A stretch of 64,000 bases of DNA from Pseudomonas petrae (GTDB taxonomy: Bacteria > Pseudomonadota > Gammaproteobacteria > Pseudomonadales > Pseudomonadaceae): NCBI RefSeq assembly GCF_021728295.1, contig NZ_JAKJXE010000004.1, positions 248,001 to 312,000 on the forward strand, read 5' to 3'. The translations under genes were made by a program, and so were the position numbers. Under the pieces are notes generated by a model. That model had not been told where the DNA came from. It was given only the letters and a program-made list of their open reading frames with translations, and did not search any database. Below, one piece after another: positions 35,946-47,500 of this stretch. Positions within the stretch are counted from its first letter, which is position 1. Every line of letters starts with the position of its first letter.

Positions 35946-36058
35946 GGTGGCAACCCCACCAGCCACACCCCGGCACACAATGTTCCCGCTGTGGCTGCTG
36001 CCTTCCGGCTCTGACCAGGTTCACGGGTAATCGTTGCGGGGGGACCGATGGGGTCACC
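35946..36058 (-). ncRNA. ffs: 4.5S signal recognition particle RNA (reconstituted)
   Basis: 113 bases on the minus strand, matching the usual 114-base 4.5S RNA. The apical loop GGAAGGCAGCAGCC with flanking GGTCAGAGCC, the CCCGCAACGATTACC 5' arm and closing helix GGTG-ACCCCA / TGGGGT-TGCCACC are visible. The 5' half and promoter are chromosomal, while the 3' half past the crossover (35949-36018) comes from the element; the original 3' flank is at attL. The terminal CACC from the element still pairs with the chromosomal GGTG. As the only complete copy in the window it should be the working SRP RNA. Confidence 0.92.
35949..36018. repeat. Right 70-bp direct repeat (attachment core)
   Basis: Identical to 23783-23852; forms the central part of the intact ffs gene. 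Confidence 0.95.
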
Positions 36059-36089
36059 ATAACGACGCTCGCCAGTGGCGAGCCGCGCC

Positions 36090-36117
36090 ATTGTACCGGT
36101 CTCGCGCGAAGTTACAA
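36090..36117 (-). promoter_or_regulatory. Sigma-70 promoter of ffs
   Basis: On the minus strand: -35 TTGTAA (36112-36117), 16-bp spacer, -10 TACAAT (36090-36095), then a GC-rich discriminator typical of stable RNA genes. A perfect hairpin GCTCGCC-ACT-GGCGAGC (36067-36083) sits between the start point and the mature 5' end at about 36058. Confidence 0.7.
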
Positions 36118-36286
36118 CCTCTTGTTTCAGATTAAGATTTTGAGCGTATCCAAGCCGGTGCGGCCTGTGCGATGCGGCCATCAAGCCGTGGGATGCGGCA
36201 CAATGGCGCCTGAATTTTCACCGTCCGCCAGCACTTGACGCGTCCCAATGCCGGCCCTGCCAGGGCGCAAGACCCAGGAGTCACCG

Positions 36287-36781
36287 ATGCACTTCGCGCT
36301 CACCCGCCATGAATCCCTCTCCCCCACGCAACAGCACCAGTTGCTGGAAATTGAGCTGTTGCCCGAGCAGATCCGCCACGTTGGCGACATCTATGGCGGT
36401 TTGCACACGCTGACCGCACGTCCCATCGCCGACCGGCAAGGCTTCGTGCTGCTGATGGACGACATCCCACGGGGCTTTTTCATACTTAAGCGCAGGTCGC
36501 TGTTGCCGGACTGGGCACGTGAATGCGCGAGCGTAACCACTACGCTGCACGCGCTGATGATCGATCGTCGGTTTCAGGGCCTGGGGCTGGGCAAGCAGTG
36601 CCTGCGCGCACTACCGGCGTTGGCGCAGGCGTTATGGTCAGATACGGAGCAATTGATGCTGGCAGTGGAGACCGGCAATCACCCGGCGCGCCAGCTGTAT
36701 CTGGCGCTGGGTTGGCAGGAGTTGCCTAACCGCGATCCGGATCAGCCCGGCTTTGAGCGGCTGATGCTTCTCGCGCTGTAA
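36287..36781 (+). CDS. GNAT family N-acetyltransferase
   Basis: A 164-residue acetyltransferase with the acetyl-CoA motif RRFQGLGLGKQCL (about residue 100) and the C-terminal NHPARQLYLALGWQEL segment. The substrate is unknown. AGGAG precedes ATG 36287. It lies just right of the ffs gene and is convergent with the EAL gene. Confidence 0.82.
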   Translation: MHFALTRHESLSPTQQHQLLEIELLPEQIRHVGDIYGGLHTLTARPIADRQGFVLLMDDIPRGFFILKRRSLLPDWARECASVTTTLHALMIDRRFQGLGLGKQCLRALPALAQALWSDTEQLMLAVETGNHPARQLYLALGWQELPNRDPDQPGFERLMLLAL

Positions 36782-36785
36782 TCAC

Positions 36786-38591
36786 TCAGTGCGCCAAAGA
36801 TCGCAACTGCCGGACCTTGCTGCGGCGCTCGACGTTCATCCAGTGTTCGAGCGCCGTGACGGTCATGGGCCGCGCAACGAGGAAGCCTTGCACTTCGTGG
36901 CAACCCAGTTCGCAGAGGATTTCGTAGACGCCTTCGGTTTCCGCCCCTTCCGCGACGACGCGATAGCCGAGGCGCTTCGCCAGATCGACGATGGCTTCCA
37001 CCAGGCCGCGATCCTTATCATTGCTGTCGATGTTTTCCACCAGCGACTTGTCGAGCTTGACGGTGGTAGCCGGGAGTTGCCGCAGGTAGGTCCAGTTGCT
37101 GTAGCCGGTGCCGAAGTCATCGATGGCGATGTCGATGTTCAATCCGCGCAGGCGCTCCAGCTGCAGGCGGGTCACTTCAGGGTTGTCGCACAAGGCGCTT
37201 TCGGTGAATTCAAGCTCGAAGCCACTCGGGTCAAGCCCGCTGACGGTCAGTTGCTCGAACAGCGCGTCGCTGAACGACGAGTTCGCGAGGTCGATTGCCG
37301 ATACGTTCATCGCCACTTTGAAGGCGTAGCCCTGCGCCTGCCAACTCGCCGCTTGAGCGACGGCTTTCTTCAGCACCCAGAGGCTGAGCGAGCGAATCAG
37401 CGCGGTCTTTTCCGCCAGCGGGATAAATTCCACCGGGCTGATCGGGCCCAGCACCGGATGCTGCCAACGCAGCAGCGCTTCGACGGTCACGATGCGGCCG
37501 GTCGCCACTTCCAGCCTCGGCTGATACACCAGCGACAGCTGATCCGGACTGCGCACTGCTTCGGCCAGCGAGGCCAGCAGCAGAAAAGCCCGTTGCTGGG
37601 CGAAGTCCAGGTGCGGCTCGTACCAGCGCCACCCCGTCGACTTGCCGCGGGCTTCGTCCGCCGCGCTGACCACCAGCCGAATCCAGTCGTGCTCATCGCA
37701 GCGACCCAGGCCCAACGGCAGCACGCCGATACCGACGTCCATCTGAATGGGGATGTTGCGGCAGATCAGCGGCTGGCGAAAATGTTCAAGCAACTGCCGG
37801 AATTGCTGTTCCGACTGCTCGGGGCGAGCGTTACGAGTGATCAGCGCGATGCGCGTGGGGCTGACCTTGTACAGCGCGGTGTCGGCGGGCAACTGGCTGC
37901 GGCAGTTTTCGATCATGCAGCGCACCAGCTCTTGGGCGAAGCTGTAACCCAGCGCTTTGACGATGCTGTCGAGAAACGCAGGCGCAACCATGTCTAGCGC
38001 GACCAGTGCATATTTGCGCCGATCCGCCAGGGCGGCGAGGTCTTCTTCCAGGCGCAGGCGGTTGAACAAACCGGTGGGCTGATCGACGTAGCTGGCGTGG
38101 CGCAGATTGTTGAGCCGCTTCATTACCAACTGGCCATACATCTCCAGCATCGCCAGGTCGCGCGGGTCGAGTGGCGGACGGGGCGTGCTGTCGATGATGC
38201 ACAGCGTGCCCAAGGCCAGGCCATCGGCGGTCACCAGCGGCACGCCGGCGTAGAAGCGGATGTGCGGCTCGCCGGTCACCATCGGATCGTCGCTGAAGCG
38301 CGGGTCGAGCATCGCGTCAGGGACCTGAAAGGTTTTGTGGCTGAGGAGGGTGTAGGCGCAGAAGGCGATCTCGCGGGGCGTATCGCGGTCTTCAAGGTCT
38401 GCCCGTGCCCGAAACCACTGGCGGTGCTCACTGACGATGGAAACGAGGGCGATGGGGACCTGGAAATAATGGATCACCATCGTGATGATGTGGTCGAGCA
38501 CATCGTCCGCCGTCGCACCGATGAGCCCCATGTGGGTGATGCGCGAAAGCTGGCAAGGCTCGTTGTCGGGAAATGAAGCACGGGTGGCCAT
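36786..38591 (-). CDS. GAF, degenerate GGDEF and EAL domain protein
   Basis: A 601-residue signalling protein. Residues about 20-165 form a GAF sensor domain (FCAYTLLSHKTFQVPDAMLDPRF, FYAGVPLV). A GGDEF-like domain follows but the signature is replaced by SPTRIALIT, so cyclase activity is not expected. The C-terminal EAL domain keeps EALLRWQHP, the DDFGTGYSNWTYL metal site and KLDKSLVEN, so it should hydrolyse cyclic di-GMP. No membrane segments are seen, so it is cytosolic. Confidence 0.85.
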   Translation of the reverse strand: MATRASFPDNEPCQLSRITHMGLIGATADDVLDHIITMVIHYFQVPIALVSIVSEHRQWFRARADLEDRDTPREIAFCAYTLLSHKTFQVPDAMLDPRFSDDPMVTGEPHIRFYAGVPLVTADGLALGTLCIIDSTPRPPLDPRDLAMLEMYGQLVMKRLNNLRHASYVDQPTGLFNRLRLEEDLAALADRRKYALVALDMVAPAFLDSIVKALGYSFAQELVRCMIENCRSQLPADTALYKVSPTRIALITRNARPEQSEQQFRQLLEHFRQPLICRNIPIQMDVGIGVLPLGLGRCDEHDWIRLVVSAADEARGKSTGWRWYEPHLDFAQQRAFLLLASLAEAVRSPDQLSLVYQPRLEVATGRIVTVEALLRWQHPVLGPISPVEFIPLAEKTALIRSLSLWVLKKAVAQAASWQAQGYAFKVAMNVSAIDLANSSFSDALFEQLTVSGLDPSGFELEFTESALCDNPEVTRLQLERLRGLNIDIAIDDFGTGYSNWTYLRQLPATTVKLDKSLVENIDSNDKDRGLVEAIVDLAKRLGYRVVAEGAETEGVYEILCELGCHEVQGFLVARPMTVTALEHWMNVERRSKVRQLRSLAH

Positions 38592-38762
38592 AGCTGAAAT
38601 CCCTTTTAGACCGCTTCGCAAATCGCTTCGCCAGTAGTGTCAAAACGATATGTCTAGGGAAAATAGCACTCCTTTTTGCACCGTGCAGGCGTCGCTGACA
38701 AGCGGTGAATTCCCTTCACCGCTTCGTACTAATGGCATTTAGCAACCACTCACATGAGTGTT

Positions 38763-39929
38763 TTACGGCACTTGCAGCACGTCGTCGGCCTTACCGCCCG
38801 CGCCTTGTATGACCAAATGGATGAAATGCAACTTGGTGATGACCGCCGGCGGCAGCACGAACGGGTAGAAATCCGCCTGGCCCATGGCGCGGGACAACTC
38901 GTTGAGCATGCCCGCCAGTTCGATCCACGCATTGACGAACGAGAGGAACGCCGGACCGCCCGGATGCTGAGGGTCGTACAAGGTTTCCAGCGGGAACGGC
39001 TGGTAGTCGAGGTCCATGTCACGAGCGCTCATGCCCAAGCTCAGCGCGGTGTCGACGGCGTCCATCATGTGCAGGTAATGCGCCCAGGTTTCTGCCCAGT
39101 CTTCCCACGGGTGCATGGTCGCGTAGGCGCTGACGAAACTCTGCTGCCAGTCGGCCGGCGCACCGTTCTGGTAGTGATGATCAAGGGCCTCGGCGTAGCT
39201 GGCGCGGTCGTCGCCGAACAGGTGGCGGAAACCGTCCTGCCAGTAGGTGTCGGCGATCAGGCGGTCCCAGTAGTAATGGCCCACTTCATGACGGAAATGC
39301 CCGAGCAGCGTGCGGTAGGGCTCGTGCATCTGCACGCGAACTTTCTCACGAATCGCGTCGTCGGCCTCTTCGACGTTGAGGGTGATCAGGCCACTGGCAT
39401 GGCCGGTGGTTGGCAGGTTGCCTTCCAGGTCGACGCCCAGGAATTCGAAGGCCAGCCCGCGCTCTTCATCCACGCTTTTCGGGATAACCTGAAGACCGAG
39501 GGTGATCAACTGCGCGACCAGCCGGCGCTTGGCGGTCTCGATCTTGCCCCAGCGCTCGGGGTTTTCCGGCACGGACAGGTCGGGGATGGTCTTGTTGAGG
39601 CTACAGGCGATGCAGAATTCTCCGGCGTTCAGCGCAGGAAACACCCAATTGCAGGCCGCGGGTGTGTCCAGGTTGGCGCAACGACGGTAGAGCCCGGCCT
39701 GGGGCTCGTCGGTCAGACGCCAGGTCTGCGCCTCGGGGCCCGGTTCCAGGGCGGCAATCTTGCTCTGCTCCGGGAGATACCCCAACGCTGCCGAGCAGGC
39801 CAGGCACTGACTGTTGCGGAAAAACACCGACTGCCCGCAATGGCACTGCCAGACCTTACTGTTGCGCTTGCTCTCACCGGCGAACGGCGCCGCGATCCGT
39901 GTGCTGAGTTGCTCGAAGAACTGGAACAT
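38763..39929 (-). CDS. Putative zinc-binding metallopeptidase
   Basis: A 388-residue protein. The N-terminus has a rubredoxin-like cysteine ribbon (CHCGQSVFFRNSQCLAC) and the central part has the zinc protease motif HEVGH (in HFRHEVGHYYWDRL) of the peptidase_Mx family. The substrate is unknown. The start at 39929 (MFQFFEQLS) has AGGA upstream. A gene of this type is common in pseudomonads and often stands alone. Confidence 0.8.
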   Translation of the reverse strand: MFQFFEQLSTRIAAPFAGESKRNSKVWQCHCGQSVFFRNSQCLACSAALGYLPEQSKIAALEPGPEAQTWRLTDEPQAGLYRRCANLDTPAACNWVFPALNAGEFCIACSLNKTIPDLSVPENPERWGKIETAKRRLVAQLITLGLQVIPKSVDEERGLAFEFLGVDLEGNLPTTGHASGLITLNVEEADDAIREKVRVQMHEPYRTLLGHFRHEVGHYYWDRLIADTYWQDGFRHLFGDDRASYAEALDHHYQNGAPADWQQSFVSAYATMHPWEDWAETWAHYLHMMDAVDTALSLGMSARDMDLDYQPFPLETLYDPQHPGGPAFLSFVNAWIELAGMLNELSRAMGQADFYPFVLPPAVITKLHFIHLVIQGAGGKADDVLQVP

Positions 39930-40942
39930 GGCGATATCCTGATGGGGCTGCAAGCACTAGATCGTCAAGGGTAACGGGGGTTCCGTGGGATTTCTTACTT
40001 ACTCTCAGGCCCGCTCCTTCACTCAGTTCAGATCCGAAGGCCCGCCTAACGGCAGGCATTTCGCCTTCGGCGAGTTACTTGGAAAAGCACCCCAAGTAAC
40101 CAAGGGTGCTTGCTCCTGGTTGGGCCCGACTTCGTCGGGTTCCCTCACTTCGACGACGCTCCGTGGGCCCGCGCCGAACGGACATCCATGTCCTGACGGC
40201 GCTCTCGCCGCATCCATGCGGCTCGACCCACTGCGCGTCGTCTACGTTCGGCCTGCACCAAAGTCGCGATTGGCGGTGTCTGGTCCGGCTGTGTATGAAG
40301 ATCAAGATCAAGAGCAGATCAAAGGCTTCCCGGCTGAAGCCGGTTCTACGGGGTGCGCGTTTTTCCAGCTGATCGTTGATCGTTCCCACGCTCTGCGTGG
40401 TAACGCCGCCTCGGACGCTCCGCGTCCCTACGTGACACGGAGCGTCGCGGGATGCATGCCCACGCGGAGCGTGGGTACGGTCAACTGCTGAACTGCGAAA
40501 TTGATGGTGACTGAACCGGCCCCTTCCCGGCTGAAGCCGGTCCCACTAATAGCAGCGCGTGCATTCAGTGAGAGTCGCGGTCACCCCGACTGTAGGACCG
40601 GCTTTAGCCGGGAAGCCTTTGATCTGCTTTTGATCTTCAAGCGCAAATGGCTCAAACACCGCCAATCGCGACTTGGGTGCAGGCTGAACGCAGGTCTCGC
40701 GCAGTGGGCCGAGCCGCATGGATGCGGCGAGAGCGCCGTCAGGACATGGATGTCCGTTCGGCGCGGGCCCACGGAGCGAGACCGGAGTGAAGGAACCCGA
40801 CGAAGTCGGGCTAAACCAGGAGCACAAGCCCTTGGTTACTTGGGGCTTTATCAAGTAACTCGCCGAAGGCGAAACAGTCTGCCCTCAGGCAGACGCCCTT
40901 GATCTTAAGGACCTTGATCTTGATCTTGATCTTGATCTTGAT
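39930..40942. repeat. Repeat-rich spacer with large inverted repeat
   Basis: Two arms of about 300 bases, roughly 40045-40352 and 40590-40893, are similar in opposite orientation; both contain GGACATCCATGTCCTGACGG, GAGCCGCATGGATGCGGC or its complement, and end in a GTAGGACCGGCTT-type repeat. Between them is a third element (about 40378-40480) of the TTCCCACGCTCCGCGTGGG family. Several open frames exist but they are translations of the repeat and are not accepted as genes. Confidence 0.75.
40914..40942. repeat. Hexanucleotide tandem repeat at the ligA 3' end
   Basis: Five copies of TTGATC/GATCTT lie directly after the ligA stop codon on the minus strand. Confidence 0.8.
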
Positions 40943-43330
<2,388 letters not shown>

Positions 43331-43351
43331 TCAATTTGTAATGCTTGTAAC

Positions 43352-43442
43352 TGTAGGAGCGCGATTGGACGCGAAAGTGTCCGAGCAATCGACGCGGTGG
43401 TGACTGACCCACCGCAATCGCGGGCAAGCGCGCTCCTACAGG
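43352..43442. repeat. REP-type inverted repeat between zipA and ligA
   Basis: Facing arms; the left arm (GTAGGAGCGCGATTGGACGC) has diverged from the family while the right arm is standard. Confidence 0.8.
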
Positions 43443-43460
43443 GGCGCGCTAATCAATGAA

Positions 43461-44309
43461 TCAACGACGCTGGGTCAGGGCGCGACGTTCGAACTCGACG
43501 ATGCGCTGACGGTAATGCTCGATGGTCTGCGCGGTCATGACGCTGCGCTGATCGTCTTTCAATTCACCGTTAAGCTCGTGGGCCAGCTTGCGAGCGGCAG
43601 CGACCATCACATCAAACGCCTGCTTCGGATGACGCGGCCCTGGCAGACCCAGGAAGAAGCTCACGGCGCGGGTGCTGAAATGGTCGATATCGTCCAGATC
43701 GAACACGCCCGGCTTGACCGCATTGGCCATCGAGAACAGCACTTCGCCGTTGCCGGCCATGCTTTCGTGACGGTGGAAAATGTCCATTTCGCCGAAGCGC
43801 AGGCCGCTTTCCAGAATGTTCTGCAACAGCGCCGGACCCTTGAAGCCGCTTTCGTCCCGGGAGATCACGCTGATCACCAGCACTTCTTCAACCGGTGGCA
43901 GGTCCTTGTCTTCGGTGATGCGCTGGTTCGGCTTGTCGTCCGGGAAATCATCGTCGCGGGCACTGAACAGGTCAGGACCGGCGCTCAGATTAAGGTCGCC
44001 CTGATGCGGTTCGTCCTTGCGCTTGCCGCGTCGCGGTTCACGTTCGGCGCGCTCGCGGGGCGCTGCACTCATCGTCGGCAGGTCGTGCTCGTCGAGTTTC
44101 GGTTCTTTATGGGTGTCCAGGACGCGCGCAGGGCCCAACACCTCGGCGGACGTCGGTTCGTCGTCGTCCGCCGCGTTGGAGAAGCTGCGGTCCAGCCTGA
44201 ATTTCAATTTGCCCTTGCCACCGCGCATACGGCGCCAGCCGTCAAAAAGAATACCGGCAATGACAATAATGCCGATGACGATCAGCCACTCTCGCAGACC
44301 GATTTCCAT
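43461..44309 (-). CDS. zipA: Cell division protein ZipA
   Basis: A 282-residue essential division protein that tethers FtsZ to the inner membrane. It has an N-terminal membrane anchor ([25 protein letters not shown]), a charged Pro/Asp/Glu-rich linker and the C-terminal ZipA domain ([42 protein letters not shown]). Order smc-zipA-ligA supports it. Confidence 0.94.
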   Translation of the reverse strand: MEIGLREWLIVIGIIVIAGILFDGWRRMRGGKGKLKFRLDRSFSNAADDDEPTSAEVLGPARVLDTHKEPKLDEHDLPTMSAAPRERAEREPRRGKRKDEPHQGDLNLSAGPDLFSARDDDFPDDKPNQRITEDKDLPPVEEVLVISVISRDESGFKGPALLQNILESGLRFGEMDIFHRHESMAGNGEVLFSMANAVKPGVFDLDDIDHFSTRAVSFFLGLPGPRHPKQAFDVMVAAARKLAHELNGELKDDQRSVMTAQTIEHYRQRIVEFERRALTQRR

Positions 44310-44461
44310 GTAGTCCCGTGCCTCTAATGAAATTCTGAAAATTAAGGGCGCAAACCCCTTTAAAACGTGGAGCCAACTCTATGTTCTGAATGGCCTTTTA
44401 CCCACGCGAAATGAAAAAGTGGACATTAAGCTAGCACGACCAAAGGCAACTTTACACCGTC

Positions 44462-44495
44462 TGTTACATCTGGCAGGTCACAAGCATCTGTAACA
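44462..44495. promoter_or_regulatory. Inverted repeat upstream of zipA
   Basis: TGTTACA (44462-44468) and TGTAACA (44489-44495) form a perfect inverted repeat, each next to CATCTG. It lies in the smc-zipA spacer and may be an operator or an mRNA structure. Confidence 0.3.
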
Positions 44496-44583
44496 CTGCA
44501 ACGGTGGTTCCTGTACTGGACGCCCGTGCGCCACTTTTCCCTGCAAATCTGCATGATCGCCACGCGATCAACTGCGCATCCCG

Positions 44584-47500
44584 CTACGACTCCACCAGCG
44601 CCATCGCCTCCTCTACGTCCACCGCCACCAGCCTTGAACAACCTGGTTCGTGCATGGTGACGCCCATCAACTGGTCAGCCATTTCCATGGCGATCTTGTT
44701 GTGGGTGATGTAGATGAACTGCACCGTCTGCGACATCTCTTTGACCAACCGGGCATAGCGCCCCACGTTGGCGTCGTCCAGCGGCGCATCGACTTCGTCG
44801 AGCATGCAGAACGGCGCCGGGTTGAGTTTGAAGATGGCGAAAACCAGCGCCAGCGCGGTCAAGGCTTTCTCACCCCCGGACAGCAAATGGATCGTGCTGT
44901 TTTTCTTGCCGGGAGGACGCGCCATGATGGTCACCCCTGTATCGAGTAAATCTTCGCCCGTCAGTTCCAAGTAAGCGCTGCCACCACCGAAAACTTTTGG
45001 AAACAGTGCCTGAATTCCGCTGTTTATCTGATCAAAGGTCTCTTTGAAACGGTTACGCGTTTCCTTGTCGATCTTGCGGATCACGTTTTCCAGCGTGTCC
45101 AGTGCTTCGACCAGATCGGCATCCTGAGCGTCCAGGTAGCGTTTGCGTTCGGACTGCTGCTGATACTCGTCGATGGCCGCGAGGTTGATGGCGCCGAGGC
45201 GCTGAATCCGCGCGGCGATGCGTTCCAGTTCTTCTTCGGCGGCCTTCTCGGTGGCTTCGGCGGTCAGGGTCGCCAACACGCCATCCAGGTCGTAGCCGTC
45301 TTCGTGCAGTTGCTCCTGAAGCGCCTTGCGCCTTACGGTCAACGATTGCCATTCCAGGCGCTGCTGCTCCAGCTGCCCACGCAGCAGCTGCGATTGCTGC
45401 TCGGCCTGGGTACGACGTTTCTCGGCTTCGCGCAGTTCGCGGTCGGCGTCTTCCAGAGCGTTCTTGGCGGTGCGCATCTCTTCGTCGACCACCATGCGCT
45501 TTTCCAGCAGCTCTTCGAGCTTCATGCGCAACTCTTCCAGCGGCGCGGCGCCCTCCTCCAGATTCAGGCTCAGCTGCTCGCGCTTCTCAGTCAGGCGCTC
45601 GGACTGCATCTCCAGACGCTCCAGCGCCTGACGCGTGGAATCATGCTGCGCGCGCAGCGAACCCAGGCGCACGGCCAACTGGTTGGCGTGATCCTTGTGC
45701 TGACGGGCTTCCTGACGCACGCGATCCAGACGCTCGCGCAGGCTGTCGCGCCGGGCCAGCAGCAACTCGCGCTGTTCGGTGTCCAGCGCCATGCTGTCGA
45801 GGGCATCCTGCAATTGCAGGCGGGATTCGCCGAGGGTTTCCTGCTCCATGGCCCGCTGTTCGGCCAGTTCGGTCAATTCTTCATCGAGCCGCGTGCGGCG
45901 CAGGGTCAACTGCTCGACCTTGGCTTTGGCAGCGGACAACTGCGCCTTGAGCTCGCTTTGCTGGCGGGCTTCGTCCTGCAAGCGACGGCGCAATTGCTCG
46001 CGGTTGTCTTCCTGGGTGCGCTGCTGTTCACGCTGGGTCGACAGTTGCTCATCCAGCGCGGCCAGGGTTGCCTCACGCTCTTCGCGCTCGGCTTCCAGGC
46101 GCTGCAATTCCTGACCCCGCGCCAGCACGCCGCTTTCGGCCTCGCTGGCGCGGCGCACGCGCAGGAAATCCCGCCCGACCCAATAGCCGTCGCGGCTGAT
46201 CAGGCTCTCGCCGGCGCCCAGTTGCCCGCGCAGCGCCAGCGCATCGTCGAGGGTTTCAACGGGTTTGACCTGGCCCAGCCAGTGGGTCAGATCGACCTGC
46301 GTGTCGACCTTGTCCAGCAGACTTCCAGGTATCCGCGTGACATCAGCGCCGGGACTGACCAGGCGCAGGTCGCCCTGACTGAATCCGGCCAGATCAAGAG
46401 CGGCGAAATCATCCACCAGCACCGCATTCAGGTCGGCGCCCAGCACGGTTTCCACGGCCATTTCCCAGCCGGCCTCGACCCGCAGCCCTTCGGCCAGACG
46501 CGGACGCTCACTGAGTTGATGATCGCGCAGCCACTCGGCGGTACCGGCGCCCGGATCGAGGGCTGCTTGTTGCAGCGCTTCCAGCGACGCAAGACGGCCG
46601 TTCAACCGCTGCAGATCGCCCTGGGCCTGCTGTTGCGACTGGGTGGCCTGTTGCAGATCGACGCGCAGTTGCTCAAGGCGCTCGATCAGTTGATCTTCTT
46701 CAGCGGTCAGCTCTTCAAAGGCCATTTCCCGCGCGGCGAGGTCTTCGCTGAGTTCGAGAATCGCCGCGTCTTCAGGATCGGCCGCGAGCAATTGGCGCTC
46801 TTCGCCCAAACGCCGCTGACGCTCCGCCAGACGCTCCAGGCTGGTTTCCAGCTGCTGAATGCGCGACTGCTGCACTTCCGCCTGCTGCCGGGGTTCGGCG
46901 GACGTGAGGTTGAAGGCGTCCCACTGTTCCTGCCAGCCGTGCATGGCTGTTTCGGCGTCTTCCAGCGCGGCGGCGGATTCTTCGGCCGCCGCGAGGGTTA
47001 TCTCCTGCTCCGGCTCAAGCATTTCCAGCTCTTCGCCGAGGGTCGCCAGCAGTGTGCGGTCGTGGCCCAGGTGGGATTCGGTTTCCAGGCGCGCGCGCTC
47101 GGCTTCGCGCAGGTCGTCCTGCAACTGACGCAAGCGCTGCTGGCCGTGCTGGATGCTCTGCTCGACCCGGGCGATGTCGCCGCCCACGGAGTAGAAACGC
47201 CCCTGCACCAGGTTGAATCGCTCGGACAGGTCGTGATGACCGTCGCGCAGACGCTCGATGGCGGCGTCGGCACTGCGCTGGTCGGCGACCAACGACTCAA
47301 AGCCGACCTCCTGATTGGCGATCACTGATTCGCGTTGAGCCACCTGCTCGTTCAGCGCCTGCCAGCGCAACGCCGACAGCTGCGCCTTGAGCTGACGCTC
47401 TTCGGCTTTGTATTCCTGATACTTCTCGGCCGCCTGGGCCTGACGCTGCAGGCGCTCCAGCTGACGACCCAGTTCTTCGCGCAAATCGGTCAGGCGCGCG

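Larger units (their letters stand above)
23783..36018. mobile_element. Integrative element of about 12.2 kb inserted in the 4.5S RNA gene
   Basis: The element is bounded by a perfect 70-bp direct repeat (23783-23852 and 35949-36018) that is part of the SRP RNA gene. The excised circle would be 12,166 bases. It carries a tyrosine integrase at the left end, phage-type genes (tape-measure protein, Rha-like regulator), a serine resolvase with a res-like site, and an initiator-like protein beside iteron-like repeats. No capsid, terminase, portal, tail tube, lysis or conjugation gene was recognised. The genes have lower GC than the core genome. The best description is a satellite or phage-plasmid derivative able to exist as an episome; that is inference. 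Confidence 0.85.

Noticed and set aside
40023..40902. Several 100-170-codon frames in the spacer between the metallopeptidase gene and ligA
   Set aside because: They are translations of the two arms of an inverted repeat, in both orientations, with no ribosome sites.
45304..47328. 674-codon frame opposite smc
   Set aside because: Leu/Gln-rich antisense shadow of the smc coiled coil.
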